DNA of 64,000 bases. It comes from JBNKFV01 sp050290265. GTDB taxonomy: Bacteria > Pseudomonadota > Gammaproteobacteria > Pseudomonadales > Cellvibrionaceae. The notes beneath the pieces were generated by a model. It was given only the letters and a program-made list of their open reading frames with translations. It was not told the DNA's origin and ran no database searches. Both the position numbers and the translations under genes were made by a program. This document shows, piece after piece, positions 8,753-16,963 of the stretch (positions within the stretch are counted from its first letter, which is position 1; the number at the start of each line of letters is the position of its first letter). The DNA lies in NCBI GenBank assembly GCA_050290265.1, contig JBNKHI010000001.1:62001-126000 (forward strand), read 5' to 3'.

Positions 8753-9613
8753 ATGGCAGTCGGAAAAGAAATTCGTACACAGATCTCCAGTATCAAAGGC
8801 ACTCAGAAAATTACCAGTGCTATGGAGATGGTGGCAGCGAGCAAAATGCGCAAGGCGCAAGATCGTATGGAGACCGGCAAGCCTTATGCCGATCGGATAC
8901 GAGCTGTTGTTGGACACATTGCTAATGCGAATCCTGAATATAAACATTTGTTTATGCAGGAGCGTGAAGTAAAGCGCGTAGGTTTTATTATTGTATCGAC
9001 TGACCGTGGTTTATGTGGTGGTTTAAACACTAACCTGTTTAAGTGCGCCATTAATGCTATGAAAGAATGGTCAGACAAGGGTGCAGGCGTTGATCTATGT
9101 GTTGTGGGTTCAAAAGCAGCAAGCTTCTTTAATACCTATGGCGGCAATGTTATCGCTGCTGTTCGTGATATAGGTGAAGCGCCGACCGTAGCTAACTTGA
9201 TTGGCAGTGTAAAAGTTGTTTTGGACGCTTACGCTGATGGCAAGTTGGATAAGTTGTATTTAGTGGGTAACGAGTTCATCAACACGATGACTCAATCTCC
9301 TTATGCGCAGCAGTTGCTACCTCTTTTACCCGAAGATGATGAAAAACTAAAACATCATTGGGATTATCTGTATGAGCCAGATGCTGAAGAGTTATTGGAA
9401 GGTTTATTTACGCGCTATATTGAATCGCAAGTTTATCAGGCTGTAGTAGAAAACGGTGCATGTGAGCAAGCGGCTCGCATGATTGCAATGAAGAATGCCA
9501 CCGAAAATGCCGGTACTCTCATTGACGAGCTGCAGTTGGTATACAACAAAGCACGTCAGGCAGCGATTACGCAGGAACTATCAGAAATTGTTAGTGGTGC
9601 GGCAGCGGTTTAA
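8753..9613 (+). CDS. atpG: F1Fo ATP synthase subunit gamma (AtpG)
   Basis: Gamma is the central rotor shaft that turns inside the alpha3beta3 hexamer. The 286-residue product (287 in E. coli) has the N-terminal helix MAVGKEIRTQISSIKGTQKITSAMEMVAASKM. It has the central DRGLCGGLN block and the C-terminal helix MIAMKNATENAGTLIDEL..YNKARQAAITQELSEIV that enters the hexamer. The 91-base gap after atpA is the largest inside the operon apart from those around atpB and atpC, and holds no obvious terminator. Confidence 0.97.
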   Translation: MAVGKEIRTQISSIKGTQKITSAMEMVAASKMRKAQDRMETGKPYADRIRAVVGHIANANPEYKHLFMQEREVKRVGFIIVSTDRGLCGGLNTNLFKCAINAMKEWSDKGAGVDLCVVGSKAASFFNTYGGNVIAAVRDIGEAPTVANLIGSVKVVLDAYADGKLDKLYLVGNEFINTMTQSPYAQQLLPLLPEDDEKLKHHWDYLYEPDAEELLEGLFTRYIESQVYQAVVENGACEQAARMIAMKNATENAGTLIDELQLVYNKARQAAITQELSEIVSGAAAV

Positions 9614-9660
9614 GCGCTAGAAATTTTATCGATTTTATTTTTATTGAAGAGGATCCGAAA

Positions 9661-11061
9661 ATGAGTAGCGGACGCATTGTGCAGATTATCGGTGCCGTTA
9701 TCGACGTTGAATTTCCTCGTGATTCTGTACCTAAGGTTTACGACGCATTGCTAGTAACTGAAAAGGGTTTAACCCTTGAAGTTCAACAGCAGTTGGGCGA
9801 CGGTGTGGTACGGGCTATTGCGATGGGTTCATCCGAGGGCTTGTCCCGCGGATTGACCGTTGATAACACTCAGAAGCCAATTTCAGTACCTGTTGGTACC
9901 GAAACTCTTGGTCGTATTATGGATGTTTTGGGTAACCCTATTGATGAAAAGGGCCCAATTGGTGAAAAAGCGCGTGCGTCTATTCACCGCAAAGCACCAG
10001 CATACGATGAGCTGGCAGCTTCTGAAGAGTTGTTGGAAACTGGTATTAAAGTTATCGACTTGGTATGTCCTTTCGCTAAGGGTGGTAAAGTTGGTTTGTT
10101 TGGTGGTGCGGGTGTAGGTAAAACCGTAAACATGATGGAGTTGATTAACAACATCGCTACCGAGCATTCTGGTTTATCCGTATTTGCGGGTGTTGGTGAG
10201 CGTACTCGTGAAGGTAATGACTTCTACTACGAGATGCAGGAAGCAGGCGTTGTAAACGTTGAAAAGTTCGACGAGTCGAAAGTGGCGATGGTTTATGGCC
10301 AGATGAATGAGCCGCCTGGAAACCGCTTGCGTGTTGCCTTGACTGGTTTGACCATGGCAGAAAAATTCCGTGACGAAGGTAAAGACGTACTGTTGTTCGT
10401 TGATAATATTTACCGTTACACGCTTGCCGGTACAGAGGTTTCTGCTTTGTTGGGTCGTATGCCATCTGCAGTAGGTTACCAGCCAACGCTAGCTGAAGAG
10501 ATGGGTGTGTTGCAGGAGCGTATTACGTCTACTAAGACCGGTTCTATTACTTCTATTCAAGCTGTATACGTACCTGCGGATGACTTGACGGATCCTTCTC
10601 CAGCAACCACGTTTGCGCATTTGGATTCTACGGTAGTATTGAGTCGTGATATTGCTGCCAAGGGTATTTATCCTGCAGTTGATCCACTGGACTCAACTTC
10701 ACGTCAGCTCGATCCATTAGTTATTGGGCAAGAGCATTATGATATTGCTCGTGGCGTACAAACTGTTTTACAGCGTTATAAAGAGCTGAAGGACATTATT
10801 GCAATTCTGGGTATGGATGAGCTATCTGAAGAAGATAAACAGTTAGTTTCTCGTGCTCGTAAAATTGAACGCTTTTTGTCCCAACCTTTCCATGTTGCGG
10901 AAGTTTTCACTGGTTCTCCAGGTAAGTATGTTTCACTCAAAGATACCATTATTGGGTTTAAAGGTATCCTGAGCGGCGACTATGACAGCCTGCCAGAACA
11001 AGCTTTCTATATGGTTGGTACCATAGATGAAGCGGTTGAAAAGGCTAAGAAGCTGAAGTAA
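9661..11061 (+). CDS. atpD: F1Fo ATP synthase subunit beta (AtpD)
   Basis: Beta carries the catalytic sites. The 466-residue product has Walker A GGAGVGKT at residues 148-155, the catalytic GERTREGND block, Walker B VLLFVDNIYRYT and the DELSEED lever near residue 385. It is among the most conserved proteins in the window. It starts at ATG 9661 with GAGGA about six bases upstream. An 85-base gap separates it from atpC. Confidence 0.98.
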   Translation: MSSGRIVQIIGAVIDVEFPRDSVPKVYDALLVTEKGLTLEVQQQLGDGVVRAIAMGSSEGLSRGLTVDNTQKPISVPVGTETLGRIMDVLGNPIDEKGPIGEKARASIHRKAPAYDELAASEELLETGIKVIDLVCPFAKGGKVGLFGGAGVGKTVNMMELINNIATEHSGLSVFAGVGERTREGNDFYYEMQEAGVVNVEKFDESKVAMVYGQMNEPPGNRLRVALTGLTMAEKFRDEGKDVLLFVDNIYRYTLAGTEVSALLGRMPSAVGYQPTLAEEMGVLQERITSTKTGSITSIQAVYVPADDLTDPSPATTFAHLDSTVVLSRDIAAKGIYPAVDPLDSTSRQLDPLVIGQEHYDIARGVQTVLQRYKELKDIIAILGMDELSEEDKQLVSRARKIERFLSQPFHVAEVFTGSPGKYVSLKDTIIGFKGILSGDYDSLPEQAFYMVGTIDEAVEKAKKLK

Positions 11062-11146
11062 TGAATTGCTGAGGCAGTATTACTGCCTTAGCTAAATTAA
11101 TCGTTTCTCGGTAGAATTTTATTATCGAGAACATGAGGCGAAAGAT

Positions 11147-11572
11147 ATGGCTATGACTGTCCACTGTGACATCGTCAGTGCGGAAGAAGCGATTTTTTCC
11201 GGACTTGTCGAGATGGTTATTGCTGCCGGCACAGAAGGTGATGTTGGTATTGCCTATGGCCACGCGCCGCTGCTTACTGGTTTACAACCAGGGCCAATTC
11301 GTGTGATCAAACAAGGTGGCGACGAGGAAATTTATTATATTTCCGGTGGTTATCTGGAGGTTCAGCCTTCGGTTGTAACTGTTCTTGCAGATACTGCATT
11401 GCGCGCTGATGATATGGATGAGGCTTCTGCGTTGGAAGCGAAAAAGCAAGCTGAAGCTGCCTTGAATAATCAATCAAGTGACTTTGATTATTCTCGTGCC
11501 GCTACACAATTGGCTGAAGCCGCAGCGCAGCTGAGAACTATTCAGGCAATACGTCGCAAAGCTGGCAAGTAG
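11147..11572 (+). CDS. atpC: F1Fo ATP synthase subunit epsilon (AtpC)
   Basis: Epsilon is the small central-stalk subunit that couples F1 to the c-ring and inhibits ATP hydrolysis. The 141-residue product has the N-terminal beta sandwich (VHCDIVSAEEAIFSG, GDVGIAYGHAPLLTGL, YYISGGYLEVQPSVVTVLAD). It ends with a two-helix C-terminal hairpin rich in Ala and Glu. It is the last gene of the operon and is followed by a strong intrinsic terminator. Confidence 0.96.
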   Translation: MAMTVHCDIVSAEEAIFSGLVEMVIAAGTEGDVGIAYGHAPLLTGLQPGPIRVIKQGGDEEIYYISGGYLEVQPSVVTVLADTALRADDMDEASALEAKKQAEAALNNQSSDFDYSRAATQLAEAAAQLRTIQAIRRKAGK

Positions 11573-11610
11573 TTTTATAGTTTGGCTGGTTGATGCAGCA
11601 ATAGATCAAG

Positions 11611-11642
11611 AAAAAGGGTAGCATTGAGCTACCCTTTTTTTT
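11611..11642 (+). terminator. Intrinsic terminator of the atp operon
   Basis: An inverted repeat AAAGGGTAGC / GCTACCCTTT closes a five-base loop (ATTGA, 11623-11627) and is followed by an uninterrupted T run. It lies 38 bases after the atpC stop and separates the atp operon from glmU. Confidence 0.92.
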
Positions 11643-11696
11643 ACCTAGGATTTTGCTGTATTTCACGGTAACTCAAACACTGATGGAAAAGACCCT

Positions 11697-13061
11697 ATGT
11701 TGGATATAGTGATTCTCGCAGCCGGCAAAGGCACGCGAATGAAGTCTTCACTCCCCAAGGTTCTGCACTCAATTGCTGGGAGGCCAATGCTAGCCCATGT
11801 TCTGGCCACTGCTAGTGCTATGGAGAGCGATAATATTAATATTGTGATTGGCCACCATGCGGATTTGGTCAGAGAAGCTTTTGACCACTTGAAGATTAAT
11901 TTTGTTACTCAAGACCAGCAACTGGGTACCGGACATGCTGTTCAACAGGCCCTGCCCCATTTGAGGTCTGGTGCAACAGTCTTGATTTTATACGGTGACG
12001 TACCTTTAACGAAGGTCGAAACTTTGAAAACCTTGGTCGATAAAGTGTCTGAAACCAGTTTGGGCTTATTAACCGTAAATCTTAAAAATCCAGCGGGATA
12101 TGGTCGAATTATTCGAGACGGGAATAATCAGGTTACCGGTATTGTAGAGCAAAAGGATGCGACCCCAGAGCAACTGAAAATTTCTGAAGGGAATAGCGGA
12201 ATGTTTGCTGTTCTTGCTGATGACTTACAGCGTTGGTGCCCTCTATTGCACAGTAATAATGCGCAAAATGAATATTACCTTACTGACATTATTGGAATAG
12301 CTCAAAGTGAAGGGAAAATAATCCAGACAGTTACGACTGAGACCGAAGAAGAGGTACTTGGCGTTAACGACCGAATGCAACAGGCTCAGCTCGAGCGCTT
12401 CTACCAATATCAACAAGCATTGGATCTAATGCGTCAAGGCGCAACCTTAAATGATCCAGCTCGTTTTGATTGTCGGGGCGAAGTTCAAATCGGTAGCGAT
12501 GTATTTATTGATGCAAATTGTCTTTTTGAAGGCCAGGTTACGCTTGGGAATAATGTCAGTATCGGGCCAAATTGCTGTATAAAAAATGCCACAATTGGTG
12601 ACAATGTTCATATTGCGGCGAACAGTGTAATAGAGGATGCCAGCGTTGCTGGAAGTTGTGTGATAGGACCGTTTGCGAGATTGAGACCTGGAACATCTTT
12701 AGGTGAAGGTGCAAAGATTGGAAATTTCGTTGAAACAAAAAATGCGCAGATTGGCGTTGGTAGTAAAGTGAATCATTTAAGTTACATTGGTGATGCAACG
12801 TTGGGTAAAGACGTCAATGTGGGAGCGGGTACAATCACCTGCAATTATGATGGTGCTAATAAATTTCATACACACATCAAAGACGGTGCATTCATTGGAT
12901 CAAATTCGGCGTTAGTTTCCCCTGTCGTTATTGGTGAGCAAGCGACTATCGGCGCGGGTAGCACCATTGTAAAAAATGTTGATGCGAATAATTTAAGTGT
13001 AGCCCGTGGTAAACAACGAAATATCGAAAACTGGCAGCGGCCAGTAAAAATTAAAAAGTAG
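11697..13061 (+). CDS. glmU: Bifunctional N-acetylglucosamine-1-phosphate uridyltransferase / glucosamine-1-phosphate acetyltransferase GlmU
   Basis: GlmU makes UDP-GlcNAc, the precursor of peptidoglycan and LPS, in two steps: acetylation of GlcN-1-P and uridylylation. The 454-residue product (456 in E. coli) begins with the pyrophosphorylase signature LAAGKGTRMKSSLPKVLH (about residues 7-24) and has TQDQQLGTGHAVQQA and YGDVPL. From about residue 250 it forms the left-handed beta helix of hexapeptide repeats (IGSDVFIDANCLFEG..., IGNFVETKNAQIG). The acetyl-CoA site region has NVGAGTITCNYDG. glmS follows 20 bases downstream, so both enzymes of the route are co-expressed. Confidence 0.97.
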   Translation: MLDIVILAAGKGTRMKSSLPKVLHSIAGRPMLAHVLATASAMESDNINIVIGHHADLVREAFDHLKINFVTQDQQLGTGHAVQQALPHLRSGATVLILYGDVPLTKVETLKTLVDKVSETSLGLLTVNLKNPAGYGRIIRDGNNQVTGIVEQKDATPEQLKISEGNSGMFAVLADDLQRWCPLLHSNNAQNEYYLTDIIGIAQSEGKIIQTVTTETEEEVLGVNDRMQQAQLERFYQYQQALDLMRQGATLNDPARFDCRGEVQIGSDVFIDANCLFEGQVTLGNNVSIGPNCCIKNATIGDNVHIAANSVIEDASVAGSCVIGPFARLRPGTSLGEGAKIGNFVETKNAQIGVGSKVNHLSYIGDATLGKDVNVGAGTITCNYDGANKFHTHIKDGAFIGSNSALVSPVVIGEQATIGAGSTIVKNVDANNLSVARGKQRNIENWQRPVKIKK

Positions 13062-13081
13062 TTTAAGAGTGGATTATTAAT

Positions 13082-14914
13082 ATGTGTGGGATAGTCGGTG
13101 CCATAGCACAGCGCAGTATCACAGGAATTCTACTGGAAGGTTTAAGGCGTCTTGAATATCGTGGTTACGATTCAGCGGGTCTGGCTGTTATTAATAAAGC
13201 TCAAGATCAGTTAGGTGTCTGTAAAGCACAAGGTAAAGTAGCTGAACTAGAGAGCAAATTAGCAGAAGCACCCTTAGTGGGTCGGTTAGGTATTGCGCAC
13301 ACTCGATGGGCTACCCATGGCAAGCCTAGCGAGGAAAATGCTCACCCTCACTGTTCAGGTAATATTGCCGTTGTACATAACGGTATTATTGAAAACCATG
13401 TCGAGCTAAGAGAAAAACTGCAAAAGGCTGGCTACACATTTAGCTCACAAACGGATACAGAAGTTGTAGCACATTTAATCCATCAATTAACCTGCAGTGG
13501 CTTAGGTCTATTTGAGGCAGTAAAAAGTGCTGTTGCTCAGTTTGATGGCGCCTATGCTTTAGGGGTTATTAATTTAGATCAGCCAGATCGTATTATTGCG
13601 GCACGTTTAGGCAGCCCACTCGTGTTAGGTGTGGGTATAGAAGAAAACTTTATCGCCTCAGATCAGATGGCACTGCGTCAGGTGACGGATCGATTTATTT
13701 TCTTAGAAGAAGGTGATATAGCACTGGTAAGCGACTCGGCAATTATCATCAATGATGTGAATGGGCATCAGGTTGACCGCCCTATTTCTACATTAAATGA
13801 AGGCGCGGAAGTCGCTGATAAAGGCGAATTTCGACATTACATGCTCAAAGAGATTTATGAGCAGCCCAGCGTAATGGCCAATACATTAATGGGGCGAATT
13901 GGTAAAGAACAGTTACTGGAAGAAGTATTTGGCAGTTCTGCTGCCAGTATTTTTGATCAAGTTAAAGCCGTGCAAATTGTTGCCTGTGGTACCAGCTACC
14001 ATGCTGGTTTGGTCGCAAAGTATTGGATGGAAGATTGGGGTGGCCTGCCCTGTAATGTTGAAGTTGCCAGTGAATATCGTTATCGGAAAGTATTTGTCCA
14101 GCCGGGTACGTTATTTGTCACTATCTCACAATCGGGTGAAACGGCAGATACTCTTGCCGCACTTAAGTTCGCTAAGGAAAATGGTTATTTAGCGGGTTTA
14201 ACGATTTGCAATGTGCCTAACAGTTCATTGGTTCGCGAGTCTGACTTGTGCTTAATGACGCAAGCAGGGCCAGAAATTGGTGTCGCGTCAACGAAGGCGT
14301 TTACTACCCAGTTAGTTGCGTTGCAGTTATTAACCATAGCGCTAGGTCGCCGCCATGGTTTAACCGCGAAAAGAGAAGCAGAAATAGTTAAAGCGTTACA
14401 TCAGCTTGGTGAGCTATCGACTAAAGTATTGACACTGGATACATTGATCGAAAAAGTCAGTGAGGACTTTGCGGAAAAGCATCACTCGTTGTTTTTAGGG
14501 CGCGGTGTACAATACCCAATCGCAATGGAAGGGGCATTAAAGCTAAAAGAAATTTCTTATATTCATGCGGAAGCTTATCCGGCAGGTGAATTAAAGCATG
14601 GGCCATTGGCATTGGTTGATAGCGATATGCCTGTTGTAGCCGTCGCGCCAGGTGATGAATTGCTGGAAAAATTAAAGTCCAATTTGGAAGAAGTACAAGC
14701 TCGGGGTGGCGTACTCTACGTTTTCGCTGACGCCAATGCTGGCTTTGTTGATTCAGCGACGACGACGGTTATACCTCTACCCCATGTACCCGAAAATTTG
14801 GCGCCGATTGTTTATACTCTACCGTTACAGTTGTTGTCTTACCATGTTGCTGTTTTAAAAGGCACAGATGTGGATCAACCACGTAACCTGGCAAAATCCG
14901 TGACGGTCGAATAA
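13082..14914 (+). CDS. glmS: Glutamine-fructose-6-phosphate aminotransferase (isomerising) GlmS
   Basis: GlmS converts fructose-6-phosphate and glutamine to glucosamine-6-phosphate, the entry step of amino-sugar synthesis. The 610-residue product starts MCGIVGAIAQR, so Cys2 becomes the N-terminal nucleophile of the glutaminase domain after Met removal. GYDSAG, THGKPSEENAHPH and VVHNGIIENH are further glutaminase blocks. Two SIS domains follow (VACGTSYHAGLVAKYW, SQSGETADT; FLGRGVQYPIAMEGALKLKEISY), ending with the family tail NLAKSVTVE. There are only 20 bases between glmU and glmS, so there is no room for a riboswitch or ribozyme leader. Confidence 0.98.
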   Translation: MCGIVGAIAQRSITGILLEGLRRLEYRGYDSAGLAVINKAQDQLGVCKAQGKVAELESKLAEAPLVGRLGIAHTRWATHGKPSEENAHPHCSGNIAVVHNGIIENHVELREKLQKAGYTFSSQTDTEVVAHLIHQLTCSGLGLFEAVKSAVAQFDGAYALGVINLDQPDRIIAARLGSPLVLGVGIEENFIASDQMALRQVTDRFIFLEEGDIALVSDSAIIINDVNGHQVDRPISTLNEGAEVADKGEFRHYMLKEIYEQPSVMANTLMGRIGKEQLLEEVFGSSAASIFDQVKAVQIVACGTSYHAGLVAKYWMEDWGGLPCNVEVASEYRYRKVFVQPGTLFVTISQSGETADTLAALKFAKENGYLAGLTICNVPNSSLVRESDLCLMTQAGPEIGVASTKAFTTQLVALQLLTIALGRRHGLTAKREAEIVKALHQLGELSTKVLTLDTLIEKVSEDFAEKHHSLFLGRGVQYPIAMEGALKLKEISYIHAEAYPAGELKHGPLALVDSDMPVVAVAPGDELLEKLKSNLEEVQARGGVLYVFADANAGFVDSATTTVIPLPHVPENLAPIVYTLPLQLLSYHVAVLKGTDVDQPRNLAKSVTVE

Positions 14915-14977
14915 ATACTTGCCCAAAACTAGTGACTTTTAAGTGAAATGGGTTTGCGGCGTTGTCGTAGACTAACG

Positions 14978-15859
14978 TTAAAAAGTAGGTTTTTTATTGT
15001 TATCGGTCTGTGTTCGCAATGAATACAAACCTTGTTTCAACTTGAATAGGTGGTCATGTAATTGCTCGCCGCGTCGCTGAGCAACGCCAATAGCGAGCAC
15101 GTCGATGACAACCAGGTGGGCAATACGGGAAGACAGCGGGGTGTAGATTTCGATGTCTTCTTCCACATCGACAGTGATAGGAATGGTCGCATTTTGACTG
15201 ACCGGGGTGCCGCTCGGTGCCAGGCTAATCACAATACCGCCTTGGCGTTTTACCATATCCATTGAGTGCAATAATGCGCGAGTGCGACCGCTTTGCGAAA
15301 TTGCTACAACGACATCGCCTGCCTGCATAGACATAGCTGACATATTTTGAATGTGGTGGTCTGAGTGGGCTGCAGTGGCCAGCTGAAGACGGAAGAACTT
15401 ATGCTGCGCATCAGCAGCTACTGCGCCGGAAGCGCCAAAACCAAAGAATTCAACGCGGTGGGCATTACAAATAGCATCGACAGCGACATCGATTGTTTGC
15501 GTGTTTAATGCATCACGTACCTTTAGTAGTGTATCAACGGTTGAATCAAATACCTTATGACTGAAATCTTCAACGGTGTCATTCTCAGTAACGGCTATTT
15601 GGCCAAAGCTTGGGCTTGAAGCTAATTGCTGAGCGAGGCTCAATTTGAAGTCTTGGAAACCGCTGCAACCTATGGCACGACAAAAGCGCACTACCGTAGG
15701 TTCGCTGACCTGAGCTGCGGATGCTAAATCAACAATGCGCATGTGGATTACGTCATTGAGCTTATGCAGGACAAACTCTGCCACCTTGCGCTCGGATTTG
15801 CGCATGTTCAGCAGGTTTTCACTAATATTCTGAGTGACTTCAGCCGGTTTCACTGGCAA
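14978..15859 (-). CDS. hexR: HexR-like RpiR/MurR-family transcriptional regulator
   Basis: HexR proteins repress or activate genes of central carbon metabolism (zwf, edd, gap, pyk and others) and respond to 2-keto-3-deoxy-6-phosphogluconate. The 293-residue product has the RpiR-type HTH (KSERKVAEFVL, then AAQVSEPTVVRFCRAIGCSGFQDFKLSLAQ, about residues 48-77). A SIS sugar-phosphate domain follows, with FFGFGASGAVAADAQHKFFRL and ISQSGRTRALL. It is convergent with glmS. The predicted start is TTG at 15859; a GTG at 15853 is an alternative. The HexR assignment is strengthened by a TGTAA-N5-TTACA palindrome about 65 bases upstream (15924-15938), which fits the known HexR operator and suggests autoregulation. 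Confidence 0.85.
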   Translation of the reverse strand: MPVKPAEVTQNISENLLNMRKSERKVAEFVLHKLNDVIHMRIVDLASAAQVSEPTVVRFCRAIGCSGFQDFKLSLAQQLASSPSFGQIAVTENDTVEDFSHKVFDSTVDTLLKVRDALNTQTIDVAVDAICNAHRVEFFGFGASGAVAADAQHKFFRLQLATAAHSDHHIQNMSAMSMQAGDVVVAISQSGRTRALLHSMDMVKRQGGIVISLAPSGTPVSQNATIPITVDVEEDIEIYTPLSSRIAHLVVIDVLAIGVAQRRGEQLHDHLFKLKQGLYSLRTQTDNNKKPTF

Positions 15860-15922
15860 TTTTCATCTTGTTGCGGTGCGAAAAATCATTATAAAGGCGT
15901 TTTTAGTGAAAGAATGTAGTTT

Positions 15923-15939
15923 TTGTAACAAATTTACAA
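15923..15939. promoter_or_regulatory. HexR-type operator upstream of hexR
   Basis: TTGTAACAAATTTACAA is a 17-base inverted repeat with perfect six-base arms. The core TGTAA-N5-TTACA has the arm sequence and spacing of the HexR consensus described in gammaproteobacteria (TGTAATTAAATTACA). Its place in the hexR upstream region suggests autoregulation. Confidence 0.7.
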
Positions 15940-15986
15940 GAATTCTTAAAAGGTAGTAAAAGACGGAAAGATAATAAGTACTGTTA

Positions 15987-16820
15987 TTAGGGCCACCATT
16001 GGGTCGGCCATTGGCTTTTTTGCAAAAGAGCTGCCAGATCCATACTTAAGGCAACGCCAGCATGCACCATCACTCCGCCCCATATTGAACATGACCTTAA
16101 GGCTAAAATTCCCAAGAATAAGCCAAATAAAATGGCGCCAAAGGCTTCTGGCCAAAGCTTGGGGAAGTGAATCATTAGGTAAGGAACACACATAATCCAG
16201 ACAGCGTTCGCTCCTAGTGCGGGGCGCAAAGCCTGCAGTATAAAACCTCGAAAGAAGAACTCTAGAAAAACAAATTGACTCAGATATAGCAGTTCCCACG
16301 CGATTAAATCAAACCAGCTGCGTCCAGCCAGTCGGTAAAAAGGATAGTGGCTGACAAAGCTTTCACCTTGGCTGGCGATAACCACGAAAACCAAAATAGG
16401 ACATAGTAGTAGAAGGTAGCCGCGCCAATGCTTATGAGTGCTTTGCCACCGCCAGCCAAAGTCTGCAATGGATTCCCGCCATAAGGATCGGATAAGCAAG
16501 CACGGTATTAATACGTAACCTGTCAGGTGCCAAAAAGTCCACCATCCATAGGCTGCCAGTTGACCGAGTTTACCGTTGATGAGATTAATTAAATGGAGCC
16601 CCAATAGTTCATCTATCAATAGTAGCGTCTGCTGGAAGGCACTTTGCATCTTAAGATAGTGTATTAGAAGTAAGCACACACTTACCGTGGCCAGTGCTGA
16701 AAATACTCTGCGCAGTGATGTTGCCCTATCCAATGTGTAACTGGGGTTCTCTTTATCTATCTGGTCCAGTAGTACAAAAATATGGTGAGGGTTTAACGCA
16801 CGAGCGTACCGAGCAAACAT
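15987..16820 (-). CDS. CPBP-family intramembrane metalloprotease (divergent motif 1)
   Basis: The 277-residue product is very hydrophobic, with about seven or eight membrane segments, and ends with a domain of the CPBP (Abi, Rce1-like) intramembrane protease family. Motif 1 is seen as FLEFFFRGF, motif 2 as YLMIHFPKLWPEA and motif 3 as GGVMVHAG. In most family members motif 1 is EExxxR; here the first Glu position is Leu and only the EFFFR part remains. Activity is therefore uncertain. The substrate is unknown. It is divergent from uvrD (143 bases apart) and may share its control region. A shifted minus-strand frame at 15946-16299 is a shadow. Confidence 0.75.
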   Translation of the reverse strand: MFARYARALNPHHIFVLLDQIDKENPSYTLDRATSLRRVFSALATVSVCLLLIHYLKMQSAFQQTLLLIDELLGLHLINLINGKLGQLAAYGWWTFWHLTGYVLIPCLLIRSLWRESIADFGWRWQSTHKHWRGYLLLLCPILVFVVIASQGESFVSHYPFYRLAGRSWFDLIAWELLYLSQFVFLEFFFRGFILQALRPALGANAVWIMCVPYLMIHFPKLWPEAFGAILFGLFLGILALRSCSIWGGVMVHAGVALSMDLAALLQKSQWPTQWWP

Positions 16821-16893
16821 AGAGCCATTCTCGATGTTGGTAAAAAGGTGGCTTATTGTAGCTCAAGCGGTAAAACGGGTTTGTGAAAATATA

Positions 16894-16909
16894 CTGTATA
16901 TTTATTCAT
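16894..16909 (+). promoter_or_regulatory. Candidate LexA box upstream of uvrD
   Basis: CTGTATATTTATTCAT matches the LexA pattern CTGT-N8-ACAG at six of eight fixed positions. The left arm (TACTGTATAT) is perfect and the right arm weak. It lies 55 bases upstream of the uvrD ATG. uvrD is an SOS gene in E. coli, which makes the site plausible. Confidence 0.45.
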
Positions 16910-16963
16910 GCTTTTTCCGTAAAAAGCATTTCGGTACAGGTGTTCTTTGTTACAATCGTTGCC

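Noticed and set aside
13062..13081. A possible glmS ribozyme upstream of glmS
   Set aside because: Only 20 bases separate glmU and glmS, and the ribozyme is known from Gram-positive bacteria; there is no room for it.
15946..16299. 117-residue minus-strand frame overlapping the CPBP gene
   Set aside because: Shifted frame of the CPBP gene; the CPBP frame has the membrane pattern and motifs.
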